A program made the position numbers and the translations under genes. Under the pieces are notes generated by a model. It was not told the origin of the DNA. It saw nothing but the letters and a program-made list of their open reading frames with translations, and did not search any database. From positions 377,001-441,000 of the forward strand of contig CAJNDS010002186.1 in NCBI GenBank assembly GCA_905221605.1: a stretch of DNA of 64,000 nt, in the 5' to 3' direction. Shown here one piece after another: positions 1-11,669 of the stretch. Every line of letters begins with the position of its first letter. Position 1 is the stretch's first letter. Source of the DNA: Symbiodinium natans. Its lineage: Eukaryota > Sar > Dinophyceae > Suessiales > Symbiodiniaceae.

Positions 1-2484
1 TGCCCACGAAGGCGACGCTTGGCGAGACCGAGGTTGCGGAGCCAGAGACCCCACCGAACAAGGTGAGCAAAAAGATGAACAACAAGATGAACAAAAAGAT
101 GCAGAAGAGGCAAAAGATGCAGAAGGAGCACGGAGATCTCCTGGCCTTCCTCGCTCAGTCAAAGGAGTCAAAGGAACAGATTCCTCCAGGAGATTCTGAA
201 TGCACACCGACAGGAGCCCTGCGCCGGTCATCTCTGCCTGTGATTTTGTCGTGTCTTTGCACTTTGCATGTCGCCCGGAGTCGGCTCTGTTTCTTTTCAA
301 AGTTCGGCCTTTTCAGGAGCGCCTCTGGCGGGCGAGAGCAAGGCGAAGTTTGAGGTGCTTTTGCAAAAGGTCTCTGCCCTCGACCTGGATGCTGTCATCG
401 CCCGCCTTGTCAAGAAGAAGGACTACATGCCCAAGATTGCAAAGAGGGCCGCCGATGAGTACCGCAAGTTCCTGGTGTTGATGGGCATGGGCGAGAAACC
501 GGTCGCGCCCAAGATGGTCGTCGATGCCTGGCAAGCCCACATCATGCCACCTGTCCTGAACATGTGGGCTTGTTGATTGTCAGCTGTTGACATGTCCGCG
601 GACGTTGTTCGGTTTCTGTGTGGTTTGTGTAGTTGGAAGCCCGGCCAGGTTCACACAGACGTACGAGCGGGACTGCCGTGAGGTGTTTGGCCACTTGCTT
701 GAACATGACCCCCTTGCTCAGCACTTGGAGGCCAGTCGTCTGGAGCAGATGCAACAGCAGATCTGCGACTATTTCGGCATGGTAGACCGGCTTGTTTGGG
801 AACAGCCGCGGGCAGTGGCCGCTCTCTCCCAGAGCGCGGACCCGGCCACCACCATGCAGCACTGGCTTGACCACATCAACGACAAGTCGATCTTCCGTGA
901 GGACCTCATGACAGAGGATGTCAACGTGCTGGTGGTTTCGCAACACAGCTCCAATGCCACAACCTATGATGGCAGAATCGAAGCTTTGTCCTTCTTCCAC
1001 CAGCATGGGCATGCCACCAGGGCACGCGAGTTCCTTTCCGTGACCCCCGGTGCCTTTGCCATCGAGATGACAAAGAACCTGCGCATGGGGGTTGACATCT
1101 TCGAGGTGAACTCGCAAGGCCAGATCTTCGACATCAAGATCTGGATGGCCTCCCTGAGAGCGGACCAAGACGACTTGAATGACACCGGGCTAACAACTTT
1201 CGGCAACGGATCGCAAGCCAGCATCTCAGTAGCACCAGCTGAATCGCGGAGGGTCACAAGCTGATTCTAGAATGGGCTTGAATAGACATCTTGGTTGCGC
1301 GTCTTCGTGCATCTTCGCACTCTGATATTTTATCGTGCCCCAGACTTGAGGCGCTGGTCGATGCCGGGGAGACAGACGTCACCTTGACAAAGGCTGCCAT
1401 GGAGTCCTGGATGCAAAGCCTCAACGCAGAGCCGAAGGAAGAGCTCCTGGCGGCCGATGTGCGCATGCTTCGGATGTCGCAAAGGGACATGGAACCCGAA
1501 ATTCATACTGGGAAGGCTGACGTGATGGATTTCTTCCGAGACTTCGAGCATGCCAGCGGGGCCCGAGAGTTCCTTTCCGTGGACGGAGGCGCCTTTATGC
1601 TCGAGCTAAAGAACGACATGCATCCTCGCATGGGAATCCTGGTTTTTGAGGTGAACCCCGATGGCAAGATCCAGGACATCAAGGTTTGGATGGGTTCCCT
1701 GGAAAACGACAAGGCCGACTTGGGCGACAGCGGCCTGAATCAGACGCTCCTGTCGCAAGAGGAGGCCCTCGTGGCGAGTGCCTTGCCCGCGTAAGCCATG
1801 TTAGCACAGCTCAAGACACAACATGAGAACACCATGTTACTTGCTGCTTTTTGCAGAGCATTCCCTGCTTACCATGTGATGGCACCACAGATATCGCCTC
1901 GAACATCTCCAGGCCCCGAGCCCACGGAGTGCTTGCGTTCCGGCAGCCAGCCGTCCCCGCAGCAAACGCGCAGCTTCAAGACAACTGCCGAGAAGGTGAA
2001 AACGCTTGACCTCAATGCTGTGGTAGCCGTTCTCGAGAAGGATGGCTACTCGCCCAGCAGGGCAGCAAGCCTTGCGGAAGAGTACCGAAAGTACTTGACC
2101 CTGGTGGGCGCCGGCCTGAACCCTGTGCCGTCGCAGAAGGTGGATGATGCGTGGCATGCCCACATCCTCAATACCAAGAAGTACCAGGCTGACACACGTG
2201 CGCTGTTCGGCCACGTCCTCCATCACGAGCCGGCCAACCTTCTCCTGGACCAGCAGGGCATGACAGCACAGAAATCCTCCATGGACGACATGTTCTTACA
2301 AACCAAGATGCAGCTCTGCGACTACTATGGTCGCGTCGATGAAGCCGTGTGGTCCAAGGAAGACGTCGCCCTGTGCCTTTGCGGCTGCGGCTGCGGCTGC
2401 GGTTGCGGCTGCAGCTGTGGCTGTGGCTGCGTCACTCCGAGCCCCCCACCGAGCCCGAGCCCGAGCCCGAGCAGTGGCTGCTGA
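1..2484 (+). CDS. Secreted GRDP-like / NTF2-like protein, array copy A (5' end outside window)
   Basis: First array copy, entered inside exon 1. The inferred exons are 1-62, about 317-545, 649-1252, 1351-1790 and 1857-2484, by equivalence with the complete copy at 2865. The intron at 546-648 starts with GC, and the one at 1791-1856 is GT-AG. The protein parts present are the first GRDP-like module, two NTF2/SnoaL-like folds, the second GRDP-like module and the Cys-Gly/Ser-Pro tail ending at a TGA at 2482. Copy-specific bases include cgctcag instead of cgcgcag near 151 and tttatcg instead of tttgtcg near 1331. No frame break is visible, so it is probably functional. The function is unknown beyond the domain resemblance. 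Confidence 0.8.
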
Positions 2485-2864
2485 GCCTGTGCCTCTGAGA
2501 GCCCTGTTTCCCATGTACCCAAAGTTTCTGCAGTAAATGCCGTTTCAAGAGCCTTCGAGTTTCTTTCAAGTTTCAGAAGTTTCCAGATCTGGCGCCACCG
2601 GGAGAGCCAACAGAGCGCAGAACTGCGAGACGTGGGAGAGGCATGGAGAGACGTGGGACCTCTAAAAGCCCATGGAAACGTCCCAAACCCATCCAAACCC
2701 TCCAGCCATGCACTTGCGACGAGGCAGCTGTCCAGAGAAGCGTGAACCTGGCAGGTTCCAATCTTCAGCGATGCAGGTGTCTGCTCATGACGGCTCGAGC
2801 ATTGATACAGTGATCATCTCCCTCGTACTTACCGTGCATCCACCTTGGATAGCTTTGCATTGCC
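2485..2864 (+). other. Intergenic spacer of the array
   Basis: The 380 bp between one stop codon and the next start codon is repeated at 5521-5900. It holds two close copies of gagacgtggga (about 2626-2655). One of these is lost in the third unit, where the array ends. There is no TATA box and no recognisable promoter, as expected if transcripts are processed by spliced-leader trans-splicing. AG dinucleotides shortly before the ATG, for example in ggatag, could serve as trans-splice acceptors, but I cannot choose one. Confidence 0.6.
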
Positions 2865-5520
2865 ATGAAGGCTGTGTGCATCGTGGCTTTCTTGTCCGTT
2901 TCTCTAGGGGCTTCTGCTGGATCCCAGCCGGTGGCGACAGATGCGACCGGGATGTCTGGGATGCAAGCCGAGTCCGAACAGTCCGAACAGTGCCAGTCTG
3001 GGAGCCTGATCCAGCGTTCCTCCCAGAAGGCGATGCTGCCCACGAAGGCGACGCTTGGCGAGACCGAGGTTGCGGAGCCAGAGACCCCACCGAACAAGGT
3101 GAGCAAAAAGATGAACAACAAGATGAACAAAAAGATGCAGAAGAGGCAAAAGATGCAGAAGGAGCACGGAGATCTCCTGGCCTTCCTCGCGCAGTCAAAG
3201 GAGTCAAAGGAACAGATTCCTCCAGGAGATTCTGAATGCACACCGACAGGAGCCCTGCGCCGGTCATCTCTGCCTGTGATTTTGTCGTGTCTTTGCACTT
3301 TGCATGTCGCCCGGAGTCGGCTCTGTTTCTTTTCAAAGTTCGGCCTTTTCAGGAGCGCCTCTGGCGGGCGAGAGCAAGGCGAAGTTTGAGGTGCTTTTGC
3401 AAAAGGTCTCTGCCCTCGACCTGGATGCTGTCATCGCCCGCCTTGTCAAGAAGAAGGACTACATGCCCAAGATTGCAAAGAGGGCCGCCGATGAGTACCG
3501 CAAGTTCCTGGTGTTGATGGGCATGGGCGAGAAACCGGTCGCGCCCAAGATGGTCGTCGATGCCTGGCAAGCCCACATCATGCCACCAGTCCTGAACATG
3601 TGGGCTTGTTGATTGTCAGCTGTTGACATGTCCGCGGACGTTGTTCGGTTTCTGTGTGGTTTGTGTAGTTGGAAGCCCGGCCAGGTTCACACAGACGTAC
3701 GAGCGGGACTGCCGTGAGGTGTTTGGCCACTTGCTTGAACATGACCCCCTTGCTCAGCACTTGGAGGCCAGTCGTCTGGAGCAGATGCAACAGCAGATCT
3801 GCGACTATTTCGGCATGGTAGACCGGCTTGTTTGGGAACAGCCGCGGGCAGTGGCCGCTCTCTCCCAGAGCGCGGACCCGGCCACCACCATGCAGCACTG
3901 GCTTGACCACATCAACGACAAGTCGATCTTCCGTGAGGACCTCATGACAGAGGATGTCAACGTGCTGGTGGTTTCGCAACACAGCTCCAATGCCACAACC
4001 TATGATGGCAGAATCGAAGCTTTGTCCTTCTTCCACCAGCATGGGCATGCCACCAGGGCACGCGAGTTCCTTTCCGTGACCCCCGGTGCCTTTGCCATCG
4101 AGATGACAAAGAACCTGCGCATGGGGGTTGACATCTTCGAGGTGAACTCGCAAGGCCAGATCTTCGACATCAAGATCTGGATGGCCTCCCTGAGAGCGGA
4201 CCAAGACGACTTGAATGACACCGGGCTAACAACTTTCGGCAACGGATCGCAAGCCAGCATCTCAGTAGCGCCAGCTGAATCGCGGAGGGTCACAAGCTGA
4301 TTCTAGAATGGGCTTGAATAGACATCTTGGTTGCGCGTCTTCGTGCATCTTCGCACTCTGATATTTTGTCGTGCCCCAGACTTGAGGCGCTGGTCGATGC
4401 CGGGGAGACAGACGTCACCTTGACAAAGGCTGCCATGGAGTCCTGGATGCAAAGCCTCAACGCAGAGCCGAAGGAAGAGCTCCTGGCGGCCGATGTGCGC
4501 ATGCTTCGGATGTCGCAAAGGGACATGGAACCCGAAATTCATACTGGGAAGGCTGACGTGATGGATTTCTTCCGAGACTTCGAGCATGCCAGCGGGGCCC
4601 GAGAGTTCCTTTCCGTGGACGGAGGCGCCTTTATGCTCGAGCTAAAGAACGACATGCATCCTCGCATGGGAATCCTGGTTTTTGAGGTGAACCCCGATGG
4701 CAAGATCCAGGACATCAAGGTTTGGATGGGTTCCCTGGAAAACGACAAGGCCGACTTGGGCGACAGCGGCCTGAATCAGACGCTCCTGTCGCAAGAGGAG
4801 GCCCTCGTGGCGAGTGCCTTGCCCGCGTAAGCCATGTTAGCACAGCTCAAGACACAACATGAGAACACCATGTTACTTGCTGCTTTTTGCAGAGCATTCC
4901 CTGCTTACCATGTGATGGCACCACAGATATCGCCTCGAACATCTCCAGGCCCCGAGCCCACGGAGTGCTTGCGTTCCGGCAGCCAGCCGTCCCCGCAGCA
5001 AACGCGCAGCTTCAAGACAACTGCCGAGAAGGTGAAAACGCTTGACCTCAATGCTGTGGTAGCCGTTCTCGAGAAGGATGGCTACTCGCCCAGCAGGGCA
5101 GCAAGCCTTGCGGAAGAGTACCGAAAGTACTTGACCCTGGTGGGCGCCGGCCTGAACCCTGTGCCGTCGCAGAAGGTGGATGATGCGTGGCATGCCCACA
5201 TCCTCAATACCAAGAAGTACCAGGCTGACACACGTGCGCTGTTCGGCCACGTCCTCCATCACGAGCCGGCCAACCTTCTCCTGGACCAGCAGGGCATGAC
5301 AGCACAGAAATCCTCCATGGACGACATGTTCTTACAAACCAAGATGCAGCTCTGCGACTACTATGGTCGCGTCGATGAAGCCGTGTGGTCCAAGGAAGAC
5401 GTCGCCCTGTGCCTTTGCGGCTGCGGCTGCGGCTGCGGTTGCGGCTGCAGCTGTGGCTGTGGCTGCGTCACTCCGAGCCCCCCACCGAGCCCGAGCCCGA
5501 GCCCGAGCAGTGGCTGCTGA
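2865..5520 (+). CDS. Secreted GRDP-like / NTF2-like protein, array copy B (complete)
   Basis: Complete unit of about 710 residues. It starts at MKAVCIVAFLSVSLGASA, a good signal peptide, followed by an acidic stretch with a SLIQ motif. Exons: 2865-3098 (end uncertain; the K-rich frame stays open to 3389), about 3353-3581, 3685-4288, 4387-4826 and 4893-5520. Module 1 has DAWQAHIM joined to FTQTYERDC across a GC-AG intron. Module 2 has VDDAWHAHILNTKKY and FGHVLHHEP uninterrupted. This WHxHI...Y...FG..HH pattern is typical of glycine-rich-domain proteins. Between them are two NTF2/SnoaL-like folds, each ending in a segment such as FEVNPDGKIQDIKVW. The tail is Cys-Gly alternation followed by Ser-Pro repeats. 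A secreted or wall-associated role is inference, and no catalytic activity can be assigned. Confidence 0.85.
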
Positions 5521-5900
5521 GCCTGTGCCTCTGAGAGCCCTGTTTCCCATGTACCCAAAGTTTCTGCAGTAAATGCCGTTTCAAGAGCCTTCGAGTTTCT
5601 TTCAAGTTTCAGAAGTTTCCAGATCTGGCGCCACCGGGAGAGCCAACAGAGCGCAGAACTGCGAGACGTGGGAGAGGCATGGAGAGACGTGGGACCTCTA
5701 AAAGCCCATGGAAACGTCCCAAACCCATCCAAACCCTCCAGCCATGCACTTGCGACGAGGCAGCTGTCCAGAGAAGCGTGAACCTGGCAGGTTCCAATCT
5801 TCAGCGATGCAGGTGTCTGCTCATGACGGCTCGAGCATTGATACAGTGATCATCTCCCTCGTACTTACCGTGCATCCACCTTGGATAGCTTTGCATTGCC

Positions 5901-8556
5901 ATGAAGGCTGTGTGCATCGTGGCTTTCTTGTCCGTTTCTCTAGGGGCTTCTGCTGGATCCCAGCCGGTGGCGACAGATGCGACCGGGATGTCTGGGATGC
6001 AAGCCGAGTCCGAACAGTCCGAACAGTGCCAGTCTGGGAGCCTGATCCAGCGTTCCTCCCAGAAGGCGATGCTGCCCACGAAGGCGACGCTTGGCGAGAC
6101 CGAGGTTGCGGAGCCAGAGACCCCACCGAACAAGGTGAGCAAAAAGATGAACAACAAGATGAACAAAAAGATGCAGAAGAGGCAAAAGATGCAGAAGGAG
6201 CACGGAGATCTCCTGGCCTTCCTCGCGCAGTCAAAGGAGTCAAAGGAACAGATTCCTCCAGGAGATTCTGAATGCACACCGACAGGAGCCCTGCGCCGGT
6301 CATCTCTGCCTGTGATTTTGTCGTGTCTTTGCACTTTGCATGTCGCCCGGAGTCGGCTCTGTTTCTTTTCAAAGTTCGGCCTTTTCAGGAGCGCCTCTGG
6401 CGGGCGAGAGCAAGGCGAAGTTTGAGGTGCTTTTGCAAAAGGTCTCTGCCCTCGACCTGGATGCTGTCATCGCCCGCCTTGTCAAGAAGAAGGACTACAT
6501 GCCCAAGATTGCAAAGAGGGCCGCCGATGAGTACCGCAAGTTCCTGGTGTTGATGGGCATGGGCGAGAAACCGGTCGCGCCCAAGATGGTCGTCGATGCC
6601 TGGCAAGCCCACATCATGCCACCAGTCCTGAACATGTGGGCTTGTTGATTGTCAGCTGTTGACATGTCCGCGGACGTTGTTCGGTTTCTGTGTGGTTTGT
6701 GTAGTTGGAAGCCCGGCCAGGTTCACACAGACGTACGAGCGGGACTGCCGTGAGGTGTTTGGCCACTTGCTTGAACATGACCCCCTTGCTCAGCACTTGG
6801 AGGCCAGTCGTCTGGAGCAGATGCAACAGCAGATCTGCGACTATTTCGGCATGGTAGACCGGCTTGTTTGGGAACAGCCGCGGGCAGTGGCCGCTCTCTC
6901 CCAGAGCGCGGACCCGGCCACCACCATGCAGCACTGGCTTGACCACATCAACGACAAGTCGATCTTCCGTGAGGACCTCATGACAGAGGATGTCAACGTG
7001 CTGGTGGTTTCGCAACACAGCTCCAATGCCACAACCTATGATGGCAGAATCGAAGCTTTGTCCTTCTTCCACCAGCATGGGCATGCCACCAGGGCACGCG
7101 AGTTCCTTTCCGTGACCCCCGGTGCCTTTGCCATCGAGATGACAAAAAACCTGCGCATGGGGGTTGACATCTTCGAGGTGAACTCGCAAGGCCAGATCTT
7201 CGACATCAAGATCTGGATGGCCTCCCTGAGAGCGGACCAAGACGACTTGAATGACACCGGGCTAACAACTTTCGGCAACGGATCGCAAGCCAGCATCTCA
7301 GTAGCGCCAGCTGAAATGCGGAGGGTCACAAGCTGATTCTAGAATGGGCTTGAATAGACATCTTGGTTGCGCGTCTTCGTGCATCTTCGCACTCTGATAT
7401 TTTGTCGTGCCCCAGACTTGAGGCGCTGGTCGATGCCGGGGAGACAGACGTCACCTTGACAAAGGCTGCCATGGAGTCCTGGATGCGAAGCCTCAACGCA
7501 GAGCCGAAGGAAGAGCTCCTGGCGGCCGATGTGCGCATGCTTCGGATGTCGCAAAGGGACATGGAACCCGAAATTCATACTGGGAAGGCTGACGTGATGG
7601 ATTTCTTCCGAGACTTCGAGCATGCCAGCGGGGCCCGAGAGTTCCTTTCCGTGGACGGAGGCGCCTTTATGCTCGAGCTAAAGAACGACATGCATCCTCG
7701 CATGGGAATCCTGGTTTTTGAGGTGAACCCCGATGGCAAGATCCAGGACATCAAGGTTTGGATGGGTTCCCTGGAAAACGACAAGGCCGACTTGGGCGAC
7801 AGCGGCCTGAATCAGACGCTCCTGTCGCAAGAGGAGGCCCTCGTGGCGAGTGCCTTGCCCGCGTAAGCCATGTTAGCACAGCTCAAGACACAACATGAGA
7901 ACACCATGTTACTTGCTGCTTTTTGCAGAGCATTCCCTGCTTACCATGTGATGGCACCACAGATATCGCCTCGAACATCTCCAGGCCCCGAGCCCACGGA
8001 GTGCTTGCGTTCCGGCAGCCAGCCGTCCCCGCAGCAAACGCGCAGCTTCAAGACAACTGCCGAGAAGGTGAAAACGCTTGACCTCAATGCTGTGGTAGCC
8101 GTTCTCGAGAAGGATGGCTACTCGCCCAGCAGGGCAGCAAGCCTTGCGGAAGAGTACCGAAAGTACTTGACCCTGGTGGGCGCCGGCCTGAACCCTGTGC
8201 CGTCGCAGAAGGTGGATGATGCGTGGCATGCCCACATCCTCAATACCAAGAAGTACCAGGCTGACACACGTGCGCTGTTCGGCCACGTCCTCCATCACGA
8301 GCCGGCCAACCTTCTCCTGGACCAGCAGGGCATGACAGCACAGAAATCCTCCATGGACGACATGTTCTTACAAACCAAGATGCAGCTCTGCGACTACTAT
8401 GGTCGCGTCGATGAAGCCGTGTGGTCCAAGGAAGACGTCGCCCTGTGCCTTTGCGCCTGCGGCTGCGGCTGCGGTTGCGGCTGCAGCTGTGGCTGTGGCT
8501 GCGTCACTCCGAGCCCCCCACCGAGCCCGAGCCCGAGCCCGAGCAGTGGCTGCTGA
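5901..8556 (+). CDS. Secreted GRDP-like / NTF2-like protein, array copy C (complete, last of array)
   Basis: Third copy with the same exon plan shifted by 3036: GC-AG intron at 6618-6720 and GT-AG intron at 7863-7928, with the stop ending at 8556. Differences from copy B include Ser to Met before the exon 3 end (near 7314), Gln to Arg near 7485, and one Gly to Ala in the Cys-Gly tail (ctgcgcctgc near 8453). None interrupts the frame. Downstream, the unit decays after 8720. Being the edge copy, it would be expected to drift more than internal copies, and it does carry the most differences I noticed. Function as for copy B. Confidence 0.84.
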
Positions 8557-8770
8557 GCCTGTGCCTCTGAGAGCCCTGTTTCCCATGTACCCAAAGTTTC
8601 TGCAGTAAATGCCGTTTCAAGAGCCTTCGAGTTTCTTTCAAGTATCAGAAGTTTCCAGATTTGGCGCCACCGGGAGAGCCAACAGAGCGCAGAACTGCGA
8701 GACGTGGGAGAGGCATGGAGAGGAAAGATCCCGAACCCATCCAAACCCTCCAGCCATGCACTTGCGACGA

Positions 8771-9915
8771 GTTGCTTGACAGTGCGGCACGTTTCGAGGG
8801 CCGCTGCGCTTTTGTTTAGAATTGCATGCCTTGGTCGGTCGTGTTTTGGGGCTTGTCGAGTGCTCCGTCATGCTCCGTCTCTAGCATTGTTTGGGCTACT
8901 TTGGCTACTGCAATTGCATCGAGCAAAGCTTCGGTTTCATCCGGATTTCAGGGTAGGTTGCTCGAAGTTGCCCGGTATGTTCGATGTTGGTCCCCTCAGC
9001 GGCGGCGCTTCCTGCGGAATGAGATGTGATGAACTGGGCCAGCTTGGTACTGGTGAGTGCTTCCGGCTGTATCGACACCGATCCGGAGCCTTTCTTCGTG
9101 CATTCTGGACGGGGAGAGTGTACTGCGAAGTCATGTAGACATGTGAAGCCGGTGTTGTAAACAAGCGACTAAGCGACACGTAAGACACGCAAGCTGGCGC
9201 TAGGTGCGTCGACATCATCTTGGCAAAGAGCTGAATCTGGCGATCACGCATCACAAAGTTGGGTCGAAACTCAATTTCAGATAGTGGAAGACCAGGCACG
9301 AAGCTGTTGGTCTCGGGGCGGACGGTACTGGGAGACCGACTTGGACACGTCTTCGTATGTAGCAACATTGCGTATTGCTGGATCTACATGGGAGGTACCT
9401 TGGAAGATAGCCGACTGCTTTGGAATGTGTTGCACAGGCAAGATCATTTTCAGAATTGGTTTGGAGAGGTTTCTTGGTCTTTTGGACCCAGGCAGCGGAC
9501 TGTCCAGAATGCTTGCAGAATTTCGTGGACCTTTGGAATGGTTTGCCAGATCGTCTTCTCGGCGGTATCTGTGCGCATGCGCTGTGCGATCGAGGTCAGG
9601 CAACTTGGCTGTGTGAGTGGAACTTGCGTGGAGGGGGGGTGCTGTCGGCTGTTGGCTGTTGGTGTTTCGACGCACATTCTGTGATGCTGTACCTTCGCTG
9701 TTCATCTGCAATTGACAGGTTCAGTCAAGAATCTACCCTCTTTATCTGTCTCGTGCGCTACATGTCGAGTTCGCTTTGCCCTCACCCGCGCAGCACGTGA
9801 AGGCCCTCTGGGAGTGGTCAGGGTTTGAACTGAGAGAACTGAGAAATGACAAAGAATGGCTTAAAATGTAACAAATGTGACAAAATGTAACAAATGTGGG
9901 GGAGCAGAACCGCAG
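8771..9915. other. Region after the array, no clear gene
   Basis: Several open frames exist on both strands, but none has convincing family signal. A frame at 9284-9616 contains GGRYWETD, which resembles GGRYWDIE encoded near 23603 and 34428, upstream of the other two sulfotransferase-like loci. It may therefore be a diverged exon of the gene continuing at 9916. The stretch at 9840-9900 is AT-richer, with repeated aaatgtaacaaatgtg. Confidence 0.4.
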
Positions 9916-10416
9916 GTCCGGGAACTCTCGCACTGGTCGCAGCTGCGCCTGGACTTTGTTGTTGGCGGCATCAACAGCTGCGGCACCACCAGCATGGCAA
10001 AGGCACTGGACCAGGCACCGGTTTGTCACGATTCGTCTGAGTAGTCCCTTCGTGCTGAGAGAGAGGAGAGATGCTGAGAGATGCTGAGAGATGCTGAGAG
10101 ATGCTGAGAGATGAGTAAGCATCGTGAGGCATCTTAGTCGTCTCGCTTTTGATCAGGTATCTCCCCAGCATCCCAGGAGGGTCGCATGAATTCTTTGTTC
10201 TTTGAAAGCCGCGAGGATAGCAGGCAGCACAGAGTAAGTGAGTTCACACCTAAGCTAGGCTTCGTTTGAACAAGCAAAACTAAGCTGCAAGCGCACTCTG
10301 TAAAACGACCCTCAGATTGGCGACATAGACTTCACCATGGATGGCGAAGACAACTTTTTCTACAGGCACGACTCCTTGCTGCCCTACCGGGAAGAGGCCG
10401 GCGGTCGGTTGCATCT
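9916..10416 (+). CDS. Sulfotransferase-like gene, three consecutive exons
   Basis: Three exons join in compatible frame: 9916-10020, 10177-10233 and 10316-10416. The first reads LDFVVGGINSCGTTSMAKAL, which matches the 5'-phosphosulfate-binding loop of PAPS sulfotransferases (F-x-x-G-x-x-x-C/S-G-T-T-S/T-L/M). The second gives EGRMNSLFFESRED, placed like the K-E-x-x-F-F segment that follows the loop. The third gives IGDIDFTMDGEDNFFY. Donors are GT (gtttgt, gtaagt, gtgaga) and acceptors are ccgcag, atcccag and ccctcag. Later exons, including the 3'-phosphate-binding Arg-Ser motif, are not identified here, so the gene is incomplete in my reading. Two related loci lie at about 25.3 and 35.7 kb. 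The substrate is unknown. Confidence 0.6.
10064..10112 (+). repeat. 10-bp tandem repeat (agatgctgag)
   Basis: About five copies of agatgctgag with an exact 10-bp period, lying in the intron between the first two sulfotransferase-like exons. Confidence 0.9.
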
Positions 10417-11669
10417 GTGAGAACATCGTTGAACATCATTGCTGTTGATTTAAGTTCGTTTGGAAGTTTGGCTCCCTGAAGGTCGAAAGCTTCAACTTCC
10501 AGTGGCTGTCCCATTCTTGCTCGCAGTGTCTCCGTGGGTTGCGGCACCCTGGACTTTACCACAGTCACCGAGTACGGCTGGCTTTGGCCCACATTCCCAG
10601 GCTGCTTCCGCAAATTCATGTTGAGTATTGTAGAGTGACGTTGAGTGCATTGTCTGAGCATTGGACGGGAAAGCCAGGTTGAAGGTGGTTATCGTCGTGT
10701 GTGATCCCGTGAGCAGGTCACTTAGCTTACAGCTTGTTTTTATTTGCACGTGAAGTCGGGGGAGCCGATTGGAAGAACGGCGTTCCCACTTAAGTGCATC
10801 ATGAAAGCCACGCAGTGGCGAACTTCGCGAAACCTGTGCAGGTTCGAGAAGTGGTGTGTGGCTCGGTCGGCTTCGCTGCGATCCTATACAAAACGACCGG
10901 CGCAGCATCTTTGCTCAGGTTCTGGATGTTCTTGCATTGCAAGTCGTATCCTGCCAAGCCACGGCACAAGCTGAAAGCAGATGGACCGGAGCGCTGCTTC
11001 CACAGTCCTGCGAGCGCATTGGAGGCACCAAAGTTCGCGCTTGTCGTCTCGTTTCGACATGAGACCAGGTTGGATGAGTTTTCTGGGGTCGGGTTGAGTC
11101 ACATCCTTACATCGTCTTACATACTCTTGCCAGCTTAGAGTTCCAGGAGCCAGAGATGTTGAGACAAAGTAGTTTCGGTCACGGCCTTACAGCTTTTGAA
11201 AGAGCTGCTTGAGGGGGCCTGCTTGGGGCTTTTGTTCTTCTGCAACTTCTGCGGATCCCTGAGGCTTTCACCTGCGCTCGCTTCACAGTGTGTTTGGTTC
11301 AAGACTGCGCGTGATACATCAGGTGCGCTTGTTCGGGTCTTGAATGGCTGTACATTGGATGCCCACATGATTTGCATTGTGCATGAGTTTGACACAGCCA
11401 AAGGCGGTTTGCTTAAGTTGAAACCGTCAGTAGCGCTGGCAAAGCAGGTGCGCTCAAGTTGAAGCCTTTGTAGAGTGAGTGTGTGTGTGCACAGTTCCAC
11501 AAGGAAAAGGTCTGAGCCGGAGGTACGGGATTTCAGTGAATACCACCCGTTCTGGGCAACAAAATGGCGAAGGCATTAGTGCAGAAGGTCGCCAACTTCA
11601 CAGCTAAACGAGGATGAGGCATGCTGCCTGCTGTTGGCAATGGTGGAATGCATGGCCCCCCAGATGCTG
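10417..11669. other. Probable intron or intergenic sequence
   Basis: No family signal. One frame near 10880-10950 reads NDRRSIFAQVLDVLALQ and could be an exon, but I cannot place it in a sulfotransferase. A short gtgtgtgtg run lies near 11478. Confidence 0.4.

Larger units (their letters stand above)
1..8770 (+). repeat. Tandem gene array, 3036-bp unit, about 2.9 copies
   Basis: Positions 1, 3037 and 6073 start the same text, so the period is 3036 bp. The copies are nearly identical through exons, introns and spacers. I noticed only about a dozen single-base differences, for example t/a at 549 versus 3585, and gaatcg versus gaaatg near 7314. The third copy keeps the similarity past its stop codon, loses about 24 bp near 8722 relative to the others, and stops matching at about 8770. 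Near-identical head-to-tail genes are a known dinoflagellate genome feature. Equal conservation of introns and exons points to recent amplification or homogenisation rather than selection on the protein alone. The array probably continues upstream of the window. Confidence 0.97.

Noticed and set aside
542-1168. A 208-codon minus-strand open frame, repeated in all three array units
   Set aside because: It is antisense to the NTF2-like exon, which has clear protein-level conservation, and shows no family signal itself.
3099-3372. Alternative splice boundaries for exon 1/2 of the array gene (strong gtgagc donor at 3099; acceptors at 3338, 3352 or 3372)
   Set aside because: Only some pairs keep phase, and the K-rich frame after 3099 also looks coding, so no single junction is asserted.
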